Origin: an uncultured Oceanospirillaceae bacterium
GTDB lineage: Bacteria > Pseudomonadota > Gammaproteobacteria > Pseudomonadales > Balneatricaceae
DNA: 54,634 nt
Assembly (NCBI GenBank): GCA_913057435.1
Contig: CAJXNY010000036.1
Location: forward strand, 1 to 54,634
Direction of reading: 5' to 3'
Part shown: in pieces, positions 36,601 through 44,487 of the stretch
Numbering within the stretch: position 1 is the first letter of the stretch
How the letters are laid out: the number at the start of each line of letters is the position of its first letter
Position numbers and translations under genes: made by a program
The notes under the pieces: generated by a model
Seen by the model: the letters and a program-made list of their open reading frames with translations, nothing else
Database searches by the model: none
What the model was told of the DNA's origin: nothing

Positions 36601-36671
36601 TGGTGGCGGGCGAGGGTCAGCAGCGGGTCGAGCAGTTTGCCCAGGGCGCTGGGCGTGGTTTTATCTGGCAT
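33657..36671 (-). CDS. AraC-type regulator fused to a STAND/TPR-like module
   Basis: Very large AraC-family protein, about 1004 residues against the usual ~340. Residues 1-225 match the arabinose-binding-like domain of OruR/ArgR-type regulators; 235-335 form two helix-turn-helix motifs (IADAVNLSLRTLQRKL and FGEIAFQLGFSNQSAFQKAFKRW). Residues ~365-1004 are Gln-rich helical repeats whose start (EWAALCGMQFDLNLLAQAS, FSFTHPHTRDLLL, YHLNQL, LNQQAAEQCAHYGQY) resembles the segment after the ATPase in giant AAA/STAND signalling kinases. No Walker motif is present. The frame is open to 36821, but that would overlap the divergent gene; ATG 36671 precedes the conserved domain although its ribosome site is weak. 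Confidence 0.8.
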   Translation of the reverse strand: MPDKTTPSALGKLLDPLLTLARHHGLDTTALLASAELTPAALEKPGARFPAQQFAPLLERLAQTTASPLIALRLGEVTQPRMLGSIGFLMSSAATLQDAYQVLIDYLPLLFEGAALQLEQTLEGSWLTLELNDSARKPTEYFLACLANWPRWLTGHQIPIQRLELTFAAPDDPHAWQRFFAAEVLFDAPHNRLLLSTDYLSLACLDANNEMHQLHREFADSLLSSSAQRSALIAQTRHLIRRQLADGEGCVRRDQIADAVNLSLRTLQRKLGQLGTSFQDVYDQTRREQCLQLIQRGQLSFGEIAFQLGFSNQSAFQKAFKRWMGVAPSHYRAQLKPLALQHPDPPKANPQPPAHWYQQQDVDSEIRQRLAQLSRFNLTLLEWAALCGMQFDLNLLAQASSNPLARLAIHLWPAQQRALVLPETEHAHNVNRFSFTHPHTRDLLLQAQSVDCQQQRHLQLADALLAQPEPPAGAVLYHLNQLHNAPPGRHPQLITLNQQAAEQCAHYGQYSAAIAYSQQQQRWQTEPTAQQQTCLTIARYQLLASQPEACQQSLDQLEQAQQLNLATPVLQARQALLQAELWQQQQQPEPALALLCQTLALLDQPLPSQDNIALRQLLQQLERIEQQLSNHALDQLNALDNPLIEQVLALCEQISLLAQQQARPLLAACAITRMTELTLQHGHSAQTPFAFISYAWVASWFCADEPLARQFSTEGLLRATQPAASGTQPAIAATAHLIQGCRVSHWFNPLSDSRQQLQQARQLSSPDSWTAQQAVLVDSNLAWLSGSPLAELAHPLPTEPLVQQSAGLLVQQLTEDAPFPALQYSDGWQGVALISSALLLDQQQHWPTLFNWEIPLEQQLAGSFGLAEALFSTGLMRLIQAQPRGQLARRRAQQVAQISSRLEHWARHCPENFSAQHSLLCAERARLDQQQPEQAFERAIRDSEQQPALHHRGLCYERYADHLLASGQRRLARFCLAEAEQCYQQWGATTKVKQLARLTAKLAQ

Positions 36672-36798
36672 GGCAGGAGAAAAAGGTGCGCGTGAATTTT
36701 TCCTCAGGTTATCATGCCCGGTGGGTGCTTGCTGTCCTTTCGTGCCACGGGGCGGGATTTTGCGAGTCAGATGAATATAACGAGGTAGTCTGCCAGGC

Positions 36799-37527
36799 AT
36801 GTCCCGAATCTGTTTATCCATCCTGTTGCTCTGCCTGCTGGGGCTCAGTGGCCTCAGTCAGGCGCAGACGTTGCGGGTGGGGATGCCATTGCCGGGCCAG
36901 CAGCCGTTTTTCTGGCGCGATGATGCCGGCCAGTATCAGGGCATCTATGCCGATCTGTTGCGCCAGCTGGCCCAGCAGATGGCGCTGGAACTGCAGTTTG
37001 TGCCGCTGTCTCAGGCCCGTTTACTGCGCCATTTTGAGCTGGGTGAAATCGAGCTGGAAGCCGGGGTGACCCGCCAGCCGATTGAACGGCGGGGTCTGCG
37101 GCAGGTGTCACTGTTTACCCGACCCTTCGGGCTGGTCAATGAAGTGATTATCTACCGGCCGGAATTGTCGTTTCCGGTGTTTATCCTTAAAGATCTTAAA
37201 GGTAAACGCGTAGCCACGGTACGTGGTGCCGCGGTGCCCGGCTGGCTAGTGCGGGAAGATTTTGCCAATGAGTGGCAGATCGCTCAGCGGGTACACCGGG
37301 GCTGGAACGATATTGGTCTGATGAAAGAAGCCGTGGCGCTGCATCACCAGCGCCGGGCCCGGCTGAATTATCAGATCTCACTGCCCTATGAAAGCAACCC
37401 GGTCAGCTTTCGCCTGCACCGTAGCCAGGCAGGTCTGCTGGCAGAATTTAACCGCCAGATAGAACGGCTGGAGCACAGCGGCGAGCTGGATGCGATCGTC
37501 TGCAAGTACCTGTGTGGCACCCAGTAG
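36799..37527 (+). CDS. Periplasmic family-3 solute-binding protein without permease
   Basis: Exported binding protein of 242 residues with a signal peptide (MSRICLSILLLCLLGLSGLS, cut near QAQ-TL). The fold is that of amino-acid-type family 3 proteins: RVGMPLPGQQPFFWRD, GIYADLLRQLA, then the second lobe with DLKGKRVATVRGAAVPG. No ABC permease or ATPase follows. It is divergent from the AraC-fusion operon, with 127 bases between starts. Orphan family-3 proteins near regulators often act as ligand sensors, so it may report to the neighbouring cytoplasmic regulators by an unidentified membrane partner; this is inference. Confidence 0.8.
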   Translation: MSRICLSILLLCLLGLSGLSQAQTLRVGMPLPGQQPFFWRDDAGQYQGIYADLLRQLAQQMALELQFVPLSQARLLRHFELGEIELEAGVTRQPIERRGLRQVSLFTRPFGLVNEVIIYRPELSFPVFILKDLKGKRVATVRGAAVPGWLVREDFANEWQIAQRVHRGWNDIGLMKEAVALHHQRRARLNYQISLPYESNPVSFRLHRSQAGLLAEFNRQIERLEHSGELDAIVCKYLCGTQ

Positions 37528-37688
37528 CGTGTCAGCCTGACGCCGTGCCGCCAGCCTTGTGCCGTAAACGGGCAGGGCTGGCGGCTGATCATGAAAATTC
37601 CTGCAAAAGATAGGGACTTACAGCGGCTGCAACTGCCCGGTGAGTGCCTTACAATACGTCCTTTCAAAAATAGCCAGTGTGCCCACCC

Positions 37689-40019
37689 ATGCAGATTAAA
37701 GCGCCAGACCTTTTCTCCTACCCGAAATACTGGGCCGAGTGTTTCGGAACCGCGTCGTTCCTGCCCACCTCACGGATGGAGATGGCGCAACTGGGCTGGG
37801 ATAGCTGTGATGTGATTCTGGTTACCGGCGATGCCTATGTCGATCACCCCAGCTTCGGCATGGCGGTGATGGGGCGGTTGCTGGAGGCTCAGGGCTATCG
37901 GGTGGGGATTATTGCCCAGCCCGACTGGCGCAGTGCGGAACCGTTTAAAGCGCTGGGTAAGCCGAACCTGTATTACGGGATAACGGCGGGCAATATGGAT
38001 TCGCTGATCAACCGCTATACTGCTGATCTGCGTATCCGTCATGACGATGCCTACACCGCCGGTGGCAAGGGCGGTAACCGGCCCGACCGGGCGGTGATTG
38101 TCTATAGCCAGCGCTGTAAAGAGGCTTACCCTGATGTACCGGTCGTGCTGGGCGGAATCGAAGCCAGCCTGCGCCGTATTGCTCAGTATGATTACTGGAG
38201 TGACAAGGTACGTCGCTCGGTATTGCTGGATGCTACGGCCGATATTCTGTTGTACGGCAACGCTGAGCGGGCGGTTGTCGGACTGACTCACCGGCTGGCA
38301 CGGGGCGAGGCGATCGGTGACATCACTGATCTGCGCGGTACCGCAGTGCTGCGTAAAAGCACCCCTGAAGGTTATACCGAACTGGACTCCAGCCGGATTG
38401 ACTGGCCAGGCAGTATCGATAAACACCCCAGCCCCTATGAATATATCCAGGCCGACGCCTCCGAGGTGAAAGACCCGGAGAACCCACAGCCGATCAAAAT
38501 TGTACCCATGCCACTGCGCCGGCGGGAGAAGGGCCTGAGTCATGCCGACTCCTGTGTCCGGTTGCCGAGCTTTGAAAAAGTTGCCAAAGACCCGGTGCTC
38601 TACGCCCATGCGTCCCGCGTGCTGCATCAGGAGTCCAATCCGCACAATGCCCGCGCGCTGGTACAGCGCCATGGTAACCGCGAGCTGTGGGTAAACCCGC
38701 CGCCGATTCCGCTGGAAACGGCGGAAATGGATCGGGTGTTCGGCATGGCCTATCAGCGGATTCCGCACCCGATGTACGAGGGCCAGCGGATTCCTGCTTA
38801 TGACATGATCAAGCTGTCGATTAACATCATGCGCGGCTGCTTTGGTGGCTGTACCTTCTGTTCGATTACCGAACATGAAGGGCGCATTATCCAGAGCCGC
38901 TCCCATGAGTCGATTCTGGATGAGATCGAACAGATCCGTGACAAGGTGCCAGGCTTCACCGGCACTATTTCGGATCTGGGTGGCCCGACCTCCAATATGT
39001 ACAAACTCAACTGTAATGACCCGGAGATCCAGTCGTCCTGTCGTAAACTCAGTTGTGTGTACCCGGAGATCTGCCCGAACCTGGACACGGATCACAGTCC
39101 GACCACCGAGCTGTATCGCAAAGCCCGCAAGGTGAAAGGCGTGCATACCGTGGCGATTGCCTCCGGTCTGCGTTACGACCTGGCGGTGCGTGACCCTGAG
39201 TATGTTAAAGAACTGGTTACCTATCATGTTGGCGGCTTGCTGAAAATTGCTCCTGAGCACAGCGAGTCCGGCACCCTGGACATGATGATGAAGCCGGGCA
39301 TGGGCACCTACGATGCCTTTAAGAAAATGTTCGAGAAATTCTCCGCCCAGGCAGGGAAAAAACAGTATCTGGTGCCGTACTTCATCGCTGCCCATCCGGG
39401 CTGTGAAGATGAAGATATGATGAACCTGGCACGCTGGCTGAAGAAGAACGACTTCGAGGTGGATCAGGTGCAGACCTTCTACCCGTCGCCGATGTCGCTG
39501 GCTACCGCCATGTACTACTCCGACCGTAACCCGTTGAAACAGCTCAGTTACAAGGTCGACAAGATCTATACACCGAAAAACACTGAACAGCGTCGGGTAC
39601 ATAAAGCGTTTTTGCGTTACCACGATTCGGATAACTGGCCTGCGCTGCGGGTTAATTTGACCAACATGGGTCGCGCCGATCTGATTGGTTATGGCGTTAA
39701 CGCACTGGTGCCGCCGGAGGAAAAAGAAGTGGGCCGCGGTCGGGTGCAGCATAATCAGGCGAAGCCAGCTGCCGGTGGTCGAGGAAAAGCGCTGTCAGGG
39801 AATGGCCGGCCAGGCCAGAAACAGCAGGCACGGGGGGATAAACGCACCCCGATCCCAACCGGTGAAGGCACTAAACCGGCCGGTCGTAAAAGCGCTGGCC
39901 AGCAGGGCAAGGCACTGTCGGGTCAGGGCAAGCGGCCAGCAACGGCTGCTGCACCGGCGCATAAGCCTAAAGGTCGCAAGCCTGCCAAACCGAAACAGCG
40001 CAGCGTTAAACGGCCATAG
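37689..40019 (+). CDS. ygiQ: YgiQ family radical SAM protein
   Basis: Cytosolic [4Fe-4S] radical-SAM protein of about 776 residues with unknown substrate. An N-terminal YgiQ domain ([37 protein letters not shown]) precedes the radical-SAM core with cysteine triad CFGGCTFC at about residue 386, and the C-terminal DUF3362-like region containing [15 protein letters not shown]. The last ~90 residues are a basic, Gly/Lys/Pro-rich tail with GKALSG repeated, probably disordered and possibly RNA-binding. ATG 37689 matches the family start and is chosen over GTG 37677; no clear ribosome site is seen. It forms a single-gene unit. Confidence 0.93.
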   Translation: MQIKAPDLFSYPKYWAECFGTASFLPTSRMEMAQLGWDSCDVILVTGDAYVDHPSFGMAVMGRLLEAQGYRVGIIAQPDWRSAEPFKALGKPNLYYGITAGNMDSLINRYTADLRIRHDDAYTAGGKGGNRPDRAVIVYSQRCKEAYPDVPVVLGGIEASLRRIAQYDYWSDKVRRSVLLDATADILLYGNAERAVVGLTHRLARGEAIGDITDLRGTAVLRKSTPEGYTELDSSRIDWPGSIDKHPSPYEYIQADASEVKDPENPQPIKIVPMPLRRREKGLSHADSCVRLPSFEKVAKDPVLYAHASRVLHQESNPHNARALVQRHGNRELWVNPPPIPLETAEMDRVFGMAYQRIPHPMYEGQRIPAYDMIKLSINIMRGCFGGCTFCSITEHEGRIIQSRSHESILDEIEQIRDKVPGFTGTISDLGGPTSNMYKLNCNDPEIQSSCRKLSCVYPEICPNLDTDHSPTTELYRKARKVKGVHTVAIASGLRYDLAVRDPEYVKELVTYHVGGLLKIAPEHSESGTLDMMMKPGMGTYDAFKKMFEKFSAQAGKKQYLVPYFIAAHPGCEDEDMMNLARWLKKNDFEVDQVQTFYPSPMSLATAMYYSDRNPLKQLSYKVDKIYTPKNTEQRRVHKAFLRYHDSDNWPALRVNLTNMGRADLIGYGVNALVPPEEKEVGRGRVQHNQAKPAAGGRGKALSGNGRPGQKQQARGDKRTPIPTGEGTKPAGRKSAGQQGKALSGQGKRPATAAAPAHKPKGRKPAKPKQRSVKRP

Positions 40020-40040
40020 GGCCTGAGCACCTGACTATAT

Positions 40041-40060
40041 GCCCGGAGGTTCCTCCGGGC
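40041..40060 (+). terminator. Hairpin after ygiQ
   Basis: GCCCGGAG, loop GTTC, CTCCGGGC: a perfect GC-rich stem 21 bases after the stop, followed by gttcatgttt. The T-run is weak, but the position suits a terminator. Confidence 0.6.
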
Positions 40061-40117
40061 GTTCATGTTTCCTCATCGTTTCCTGCTTTCCCCTGCCTGA
40101 ACTGTCCCTGCCTGCTA

Positions 40118-40168
40118 ATTAGTACTAATCCTCGGTATTAGTTACAGCTTCTTTAGCGAGTGCTAAAG
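40118..40168. promoter_or_regulatory. Palindromes upstream of the second chemoreceptor
   Basis: ATTAGTACTAAT (40118-40129) is a perfect 12-base palindrome and CTTTAGC-gagt-GCTAAAG (40151-40168) a perfect 7-bp inverted repeat. Both lie in the gap before the chemoreceptor at 40307 and could be operators or leader structures; no binding factor is recognised. Confidence 0.4.
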
Positions 40169-40306
40169 TGAACTGCTTTTGTGCCAACCGGAGTAACCGG
40201 TCAGTTACTGACATGGCTGAAGGATGCAGTCACAAAGCGTTTGAATAACAACAATAACAGGGGCATTGGTCTCAATGCGCCGATAGCAAATGCGGTAGAG
40301 GGATTT

Positions 40307-42205
40307 ATGAAGCTGATGGGCTTTAAGCAGAAGCTGATGGTGTCGATGGTCATCATGGTGGTCTGTTCACTGATTGTGACCAACTGGCTGGCGTTCAGTC
40401 GGTTCCAGGAGGATAAAGTGGATGCCATTCGTGGCACTCTGATGGCGTCGATTAACTACGAAGCCGATGCCCTGGAAAGCTGGATGCGCAGCAAAGTACA
40501 GGCCGTGAAAACGGCGGCTGAGCAGGGGCAGAACCTGAGCCAGCCGGCAGACATTGTAAAGGTCACCGAGCTGGTCGCACAGGCAGCCAGCCTCAAGTAT
40601 GTCACCTTCGGTTTTGAAAATGGTAAAGCCTACTCCAATGATGGCTGGCCTGATGGTATTGCCCCGGCAGACTACGATCCTCGTACCCGGCCCTGGTATA
40701 TTCAGGCGCGCCAGCAAACCGGCATGTCGGTGTCTGACCTCTATAACGACTCCCTGTCAGGTAAGCCGCTGGTGTCGATTTCCTACCCGGTTTCGAACGG
40801 GGTGATCTCCGGTGATATTAATGCCTCTATTCTCGATCAGGCGGTTAAATCCATCAATTACCCTGGTGCTGTGGCGCTGATTCTGGACCAGACCGGTAAG
40901 GTCATTGCCTCTTCATCGGAGCGGGTCCAGGTGGGTATCCGGATGTCGGACAAGTCCGAACTGGTGGGTGTTGAGAATGAAATTCTGACCGGGCAGCAGG
41001 GTATTATCGATTATCAGCTGGGTGGTCAGGAAAAACTGGCGTTTTACCGTCAGGTCAGCCTGGTTGGTAAGCAGAAATGGCACCTGACTATCGGCCTGAA
41101 CAAGTCCGTCGCCTACGCGGCCGTAGGGGACTTTCTGCAGGAAACGTTGCTGGTTTCCGGTGGTCTCGTGGTCTTCACAACGCTGCTGATTGTCTGGTTG
41201 CTACAGCTGTTGTACAAGCCAATTCTGGAGCTGAAAACCATGATCCATGGTCTGGCGGATGGTAATGGTGACCTGACCCGGCGGCTGGATATTCGCAGTG
41301 GTGATGATCTGGAAGCGATTGCCAATGGCATCAATGACTTTATCGCTAACCTGCAGCGGATGATGCAGGAAGTATCTGCCGCCACCGGTAATATCAGTAC
41401 GGGTATAGAAGGCCTGCGCCAGCAGGCGGACTCCACCCGCAGTATTCTCAATCAGCATGCTGATCAGACCGAGCAGGTGGTGCTGGCGGTCAATGAGATG
41501 AGTACCACGGCCGATACTGTGTCCAGCAGTGCGGCCCAGGCGGCGACGGTGACTACTCAGGCCAATGCCGATGCTCAGCGTTCCGGTGAAGTGGTGGAAG
41601 GCGCTGTGGCGGATGTGAATGCGCTGCTGGTGGAAGTGGAGTCGATGTCGGAACATATCCAGACCGTTGATGCCGATACCCAGCGCATTAGTACCGTGCT
41701 CAGTGTGATCGGAGAGATTGCTGAGCAAACCAATCTGCTGGCGCTGAACGCAGCCATTGAAGCGGCGCGGGCCGGAGAGCAGGGCCGAGGCTTTGCGGTG
41801 GTCGCCGATGAGGTACGGGCGCTGGCCGGACGAACCCAGCAGAGCACCGGTGAAATTACCGACGTGCTGGACAAGCTGCGCAATGGCTCGAAGCTGATTG
41901 TGAAATCGATGGAGGATACCCGCCAGCGGGGCGAAGCCACCAAGGTGACGACCGGTCAGGTAGTGGAGACGCTGGAAGGTGTGCAGAGTTCGGTTGCCAA
42001 GATCAATGACCTCAATACCCGTATCGCGACCTCGGCTGAAGAACAGAGCGCGGTAACTGAACAGATCAACGGCACGGTGGCGGCGATCAACGGCATGGTG
42101 GGTGAGCTGTCGGGTAATACCGATACCACGGTAGAAAGTGCCCGTAATCTGGCCGAGGTTAACCAGCAGTTGCGTGAAATAGTCGGTCGATTCCGGCTGG
42201 AATAG
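40307..42205 (+). CDS. Methyl-accepting chemotaxis protein with dCache sensor
   Basis: Inner-membrane chemoreceptor of 632 residues: first helix ~8-30, periplasmic double-Cache domain ~35-275 ([21 protein letters not shown] is the typical ligand-pocket stretch), second helix ~280-304, HAMP ~305-360, then a coiled coil with [20 protein letters not shown] and [17 protein letters not shown]. dCache receptors commonly bind amino acids or amines, so the ligand may be of that kind. The frame is open to GTG 40181, but that 42-residue extension has no ribosome site; ATG 40307 follows AGAGGGA and starts at a short basic region before the first helix. Confidence 0.93.
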   Translation: MKLMGFKQKLMVSMVIMVVCSLIVTNWLAFSRFQEDKVDAIRGTLMASINYEADALESWMRSKVQAVKTAAEQGQNLSQPADIVKVTELVAQAASLKYVTFGFENGKAYSNDGWPDGIAPADYDPRTRPWYIQARQQTGMSVSDLYNDSLSGKPLVSISYPVSNGVISGDINASILDQAVKSINYPGAVALILDQTGKVIASSSERVQVGIRMSDKSELVGVENEILTGQQGIIDYQLGGQEKLAFYRQVSLVGKQKWHLTIGLNKSVAYAAVGDFLQETLLVSGGLVVFTTLLIVWLLQLLYKPILELKTMIHGLADGNGDLTRRLDIRSGDDLEAIANGINDFIANLQRMMQEVSAATGNISTGIEGLRQQADSTRSILNQHADQTEQVVLAVNEMSTTADTVSSSAAQAATVTTQANADAQRSGEVVEGAVADVNALLVEVESMSEHIQTVDADTQRISTVLSVIGEIAEQTNLLALNAAIEAARAGEQGRGFAVVADEVRALAGRTQQSTGEITDVLDKLRNGSKLIVKSMEDTRQRGEATKVTTGQVVETLEGVQSSVAKINDLNTRIATSAEEQSAVTEQINGTVAAINGMVGELSGNTDTTVESARNLAEVNQQLREIVGRFRLE

Positions 42206-42316
42206 TTGCTAATGGGCAGGCCTGGCCAAAAGGCTATGCTGGTTTCGTTACTTTAGCGATAGAAACCCGACGGCCTTCCCCCTAAAATAGGCGGCTAATA
42301 CTCAGGAGACGGAATA

Positions 42317-42535
42317 ATGCAGCTTAATGTATATCTGATTCGCGGCCGTGGTGAAGACGGTTCTAAATTCCAGCTGGCGCAGGTAAGTGATGACAGCGGT
42401 CGTTACTTCCGTGGCGACAAAGGTGATTACGATCCGACTTACCAGTTCGCTTCCAAAGAGGAGCTGACTGAGGTACTGGCGAAGATGGTGAACTGCGCTG
42501 CCTCTGAGCTGGTTGTGAACGAGCTGGTTCTGTAA
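42317..42535 (+). CDS. Small protein of unknown function, 72 residues
   Basis: Not recognised. A compact acidic protein (LNVYLIRGRGEDGSKFQLAQVSDD, with YFRGDKGDYDPTYQF), no signal peptide, membrane helix or metal motif apart from one Cys. AGGAGA eight bases before the ATG and a strong terminator just after make it a convincing single-gene unit that should be highly translated. Confidence 0.75.
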   Translation: MQLNVYLIRGRGEDGSKFQLAQVSDDSGRYFRGDKGDYDPTYQFASKEELTEVLAKMVNCAASELVVNELVL

Positions 42536-42554
42536 CCACAGTATACGGCGAGAT

Positions 42555-42589
42555 AAAAAACCATCGGCGTTCGCGTCGGTGGTTTTTTT
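42555..42589 (+). terminator. Intrinsic terminator after the 72-residue gene
   Basis: AAAAAACCA-TCGGCG, TTCG tetraloop, CGTCGG-TGGTTTTTTT: a strong stem with the stable UUCG loop and a long T-run; A-rich on the left, so also usable leftward. Confidence 0.92.
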
Positions 42590-42625
42590 ACGTCACCTGT
42601 TGGCGTCAGTGCGATTTACAGGCAC

Positions 42626-42654
42626 AAAAAAAGGAGCCCGAAGGCTCCTTTTTT
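42626..42654. terminator. Bidirectional terminator downstream of sdhD
   Basis: Seven A, GGAGCC, loop CGAA, GGCTCC, six T. It lies 17 bases past the sdhD stop and ends leftward transcription, so sdhA and sdhB are not part of this transcript. Confidence 0.92.
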
Positions 42655-42671
42655 CAGGGGTTATCGCTGGC

Positions 42672-43019
42672 TTATACAGCCCAGAAGATAACCAGGCCGA
42701 ACACCAGGTATGCTGCGCTGCCGGCTTTTACAACCAGGCTGTACAGTTTGTTGGTGGCTTCAGGCTTAATGTAGTCAGTACCGATCTGCCAGCCTGCCAG
42801 GATCGAGTTCAGGCAGACCAGAATCAGCGTCAGGCTGGAGTACAGCTTGAACCAGGTCGCATCGTACAATGCTGACCAGCTGGCGAAATCAATCGTATCC
42901 ATACCAGCAACCAGCGCTACAAACACCAGTCCGTAGAGTACGATTGCCAGATTGGAGATGCGCTGAAAGATCCACTCTTTCGTGCCGCTACGTGCTTGTT
43001 CCGCTGCTGTCATGCCCAT
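42672..43019 (-). CDS. sdhD: Succinate dehydrogenase membrane anchor SdhD, heme ligand absent
   Basis: Membrane anchor of complex II, 115 residues with three helices, aligning gap-free with E. coli SdhD. Arg20, Asp82 and Tyr83 (GTDYIKP), the quinone-site residues, are kept. E. coli His71, the heme b ligand in LIHAWIGMWQ, is replaced by Asn71 in LVCLNSILAGWQ. The AAC codon is one base from His. Start ATG 43019 overlaps the sdhC stop; ATG 43013, with an ATGA overlap, is an alternative. The gene is followed at once by a terminator, with no sdhAB. Identity as SdhD is firm by alignment; loss of heme is inferred. Confidence 0.88.
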   Translation of the reverse strand: MGMTAAEQARSGTKEWIFQRISNLAIVLYGLVFVALVAGMDTIDFASWSALYDATWFKLYSSLTLILVCLNSILAGWQIGTDYIKPEATNKLYSLVVKAGSAAYLVFGLVIFWAV

Positions 43020-43390
43020 ACCCAGATCCCCGCCAGTACACTCAAGATTACGCCTGCAGCAATAACGCCCATGGCGATCTGCTTGCCGCTTTCCAGTTCT
43101 TCGAAGTGGCCCATATCCTGAACCACATGTTTCAGCGTGGCCATAGAATAGTAACCCAGTGCCGTCAGCAGGCCCCAGGCGATAAACTGTGCGAAGAAGT
43201 TACCAGTCAGAGCGCCGTAGATACCAGCGAAGCTCTCTTCACTGCTCAGCGACAGGTACAGTGCGATCAGGCTGAATGCCATACCAACCCAGAGTACTAC
43301 CGCAGAGATACGATGCAGGATGGACGCGCGAGCGGTCACAGGCATCTTAATCGTGCGCAGATCCAGATTGACGGGTCGTTGCTTACTCAT
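43010..43390 (-). CDS. sdhC: Succinate dehydrogenase cytochrome b subunit SdhC, heme ligand absent
   Basis: Membrane subunit of complex II, 126 residues with three helices. It aligns with E. coli SdhC from KQRPVNLDL onward, and the quinone-site SILHR (Ser and Arg) is kept. The heme b ligand His84 of E. coli, in LAYHVVVGIRH, aligns with Tyr81 in LGYYSMATLKH (TAT codon, one base from His CAT), while the second His of that motif is present. GGAG lies seven bases before the ATG. It overlaps sdhD, and neither sdhA nor sdhB is in the window. The upstream 460-base gap should hold its promoter. Confidence 0.9.
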   Translation of the reverse strand: MSKQRPVNLDLRTIKMPVTARASILHRISAVVLWVGMAFSLIALYLSLSSEESFAGIYGALTGNFFAQFIAWGLLTALGYYSMATLKHVVQDMGHFEELESGKQIAMGVIAAGVILSVLAGIWVWA

Positions 43391-43461
43391 TCAATTTCTC
43401 CATCAAATATGTGCCGGGTCGCCAAATGTAATCAGGATTCATTATTATTGGCGGAAGTGCT

Positions 43462-43478
43462 TAAATGCAGTGCATTTA
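43462..43478. promoter_or_regulatory. Perfect palindrome, candidate operator upstream of sdhC
   Basis: TAAATGCA-G-TGCATTTA is a perfect 8-1-8 inverted repeat 71 bases upstream of the sdhC start. It has the form of a dimeric regulator site; no regulator with this consensus is recognised. Confidence 0.45.
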
Positions 43479-43509
43479 GCGCGGGTTCGACTGCTCTGAT
43501 GAAACAGGC

Positions 43510-43656
43510 ATGCTCACGTTTTCATCAGAACAGTTGATTTCGCAGCACGGATTATCCGAAAGTCTGCGCCCGCAGGCTATCCGCCTTTATGATCAGGCGT
43601 TGGCGGCGCAGATTGAACCATGGTTGACCAGGCTAAGCAACGGTGCGGGCTGCTAA
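43510..43656 (+). CDS. Possible 48-residue open frame
   Basis: An ATG-initiated frame between sdhC and the sulfoxide reductase gene encodes a protein-like sequence starting MLTFSSEQLISQHGLSESL and containing RLYDQALAAQIEPWL. No family is recognised and the ribosome site is poor. It could be a small gene or the remnant of a larger one. Confidence 0.2.
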   Translation: MLTFSSEQLISQHGLSESLRPQAIRLYDQALAAQIEPWLTRLSNGAGC

Positions 43657-43850
43657 ATGAAGCAATTGCTCAGGATTTTCTCGCTGCAATGCAAAAAAAT
43701 TAGCAATTAGTCTGACGGGCTGAGCCTGGTTGCACTGAATGTACTATTTTTGACGCAGCCAATATGAGTGTGAGTCGCTCACTGGATGGTTGTGCCTGGC
43801 CGGGTGTGATCCGGCCAGCTGTCGCTGGACTGCCGACAGGGCGCACTGTT

Positions 43851-44339
43851 TCAGGGCAGGCGCGCTTCGATAATCCGCATCAGTCGTTCGAGCTGACGCT
43901 GGTCGACGTCATCGAAATCCGCTGGCTGGTCGCTGTCGATATCCAGAATCAAAGCGACGTTGCCATCTTTAAAGGCGGGCAACACGATCTCTGATTTCGA
44001 ATCGCTGCTGCAGGCAATATGGCCAGGAAAGGCATCGACATCGGCCACCACCAGGGTTTCGCCACGCTCAAACACGGTGCCGCAGACACCACGTCCTTTG
44101 GGAATGCGGGTGCAGGCGATCGGCCCCTGAAAAGGCCCCAGCACCAGCATGTCCGGGGTGCGGGCCAGATAGAAACCGACCCAGAAAAATCCCATGCTCT
44201 GCTTCAGCGCAGCGGCGATGTTAGCCAGATTGGCGATCAGATCCTCTTCATAGCTGATCAGTGCTTCAATCTGTGGGATCAGTTCATCATACTGGGCCTC
44301 TCGGCTGGCATGGGGGTCAAAGCTCAGGTGTTCGGCCAT
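43851..44339 (-). CDS. msrC: Free methionine-(R)-sulfoxide reductase (GAF type)
   Basis: Cytosolic repair enzyme that reduces free Met-R-sulfoxide. The 162-residue GAF domain keeps the three cysteines at 76, 86 and 110, with the same spacing (10 and 24) as Cys84, Cys94 and Cys118 of the E. coli enzyme: ACTRIPKGRGVCGTVF and HIACSSDSKSEIVLP. AGGA lies before the ATG. The single-gene unit is divergent from the DUF445 gene. Identification is strong. Confidence 0.93.
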   Translation of the reverse strand: MAEHLSFDPHASREAQYDELIPQIEALISYEEDLIANLANIAAALKQSMGFFWVGFYLARTPDMLVLGPFQGPIACTRIPKGRGVCGTVFERGETLVVADVDAFPGHIACSSDSKSEIVLPAFKDGNVALILDIDSDQPADFDDVDQRQLERLMRIIEARLP

Positions 44340-44487
44340 GGGGGTTCCTGTGTGAGTTGTCAGGGCGAATCGCCCAGCTTAATCAGCCGCGTCGCTGACA
44401 GCAAGGGCTTCGGATAAACGGGACTTGAGGTCAGCGGCAGCTTTCGTACAATGCGCTACGTGTGTTAACCGACAGGAAACTGAAGCC

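Larger units (their letters stand above)
43391..43850. promoter_or_regulatory. Long intergenic region upstream of sdhC
   Basis: These 460 bases hold no confident gene. They contain the palindrome at 43462-43478, an inverted repeat TCTGATGAAA (43495-43504) / TTTCATCAGA (43520-43529), and a possible 48-codon frame at 43510. No gltA, the usual divergent neighbour of sdhC in gammaproteobacteria, is present. Confidence 0.6.

Noticed and set aside
36672-36821. 50-residue N-terminal extension of the AraC fusion
   Set aside because: It would overlap the divergent binding-protein gene, is basic and low in complexity, and adds nothing to the conserved domain.
37770-39752. 660-codon open frame on the minus strand
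   Set aside because: It is antisense to ygiQ, whose plus-strand product has clear radical-SAM motifs; the minus-strand product has no recognisable domain and is a codon-bias shadow.
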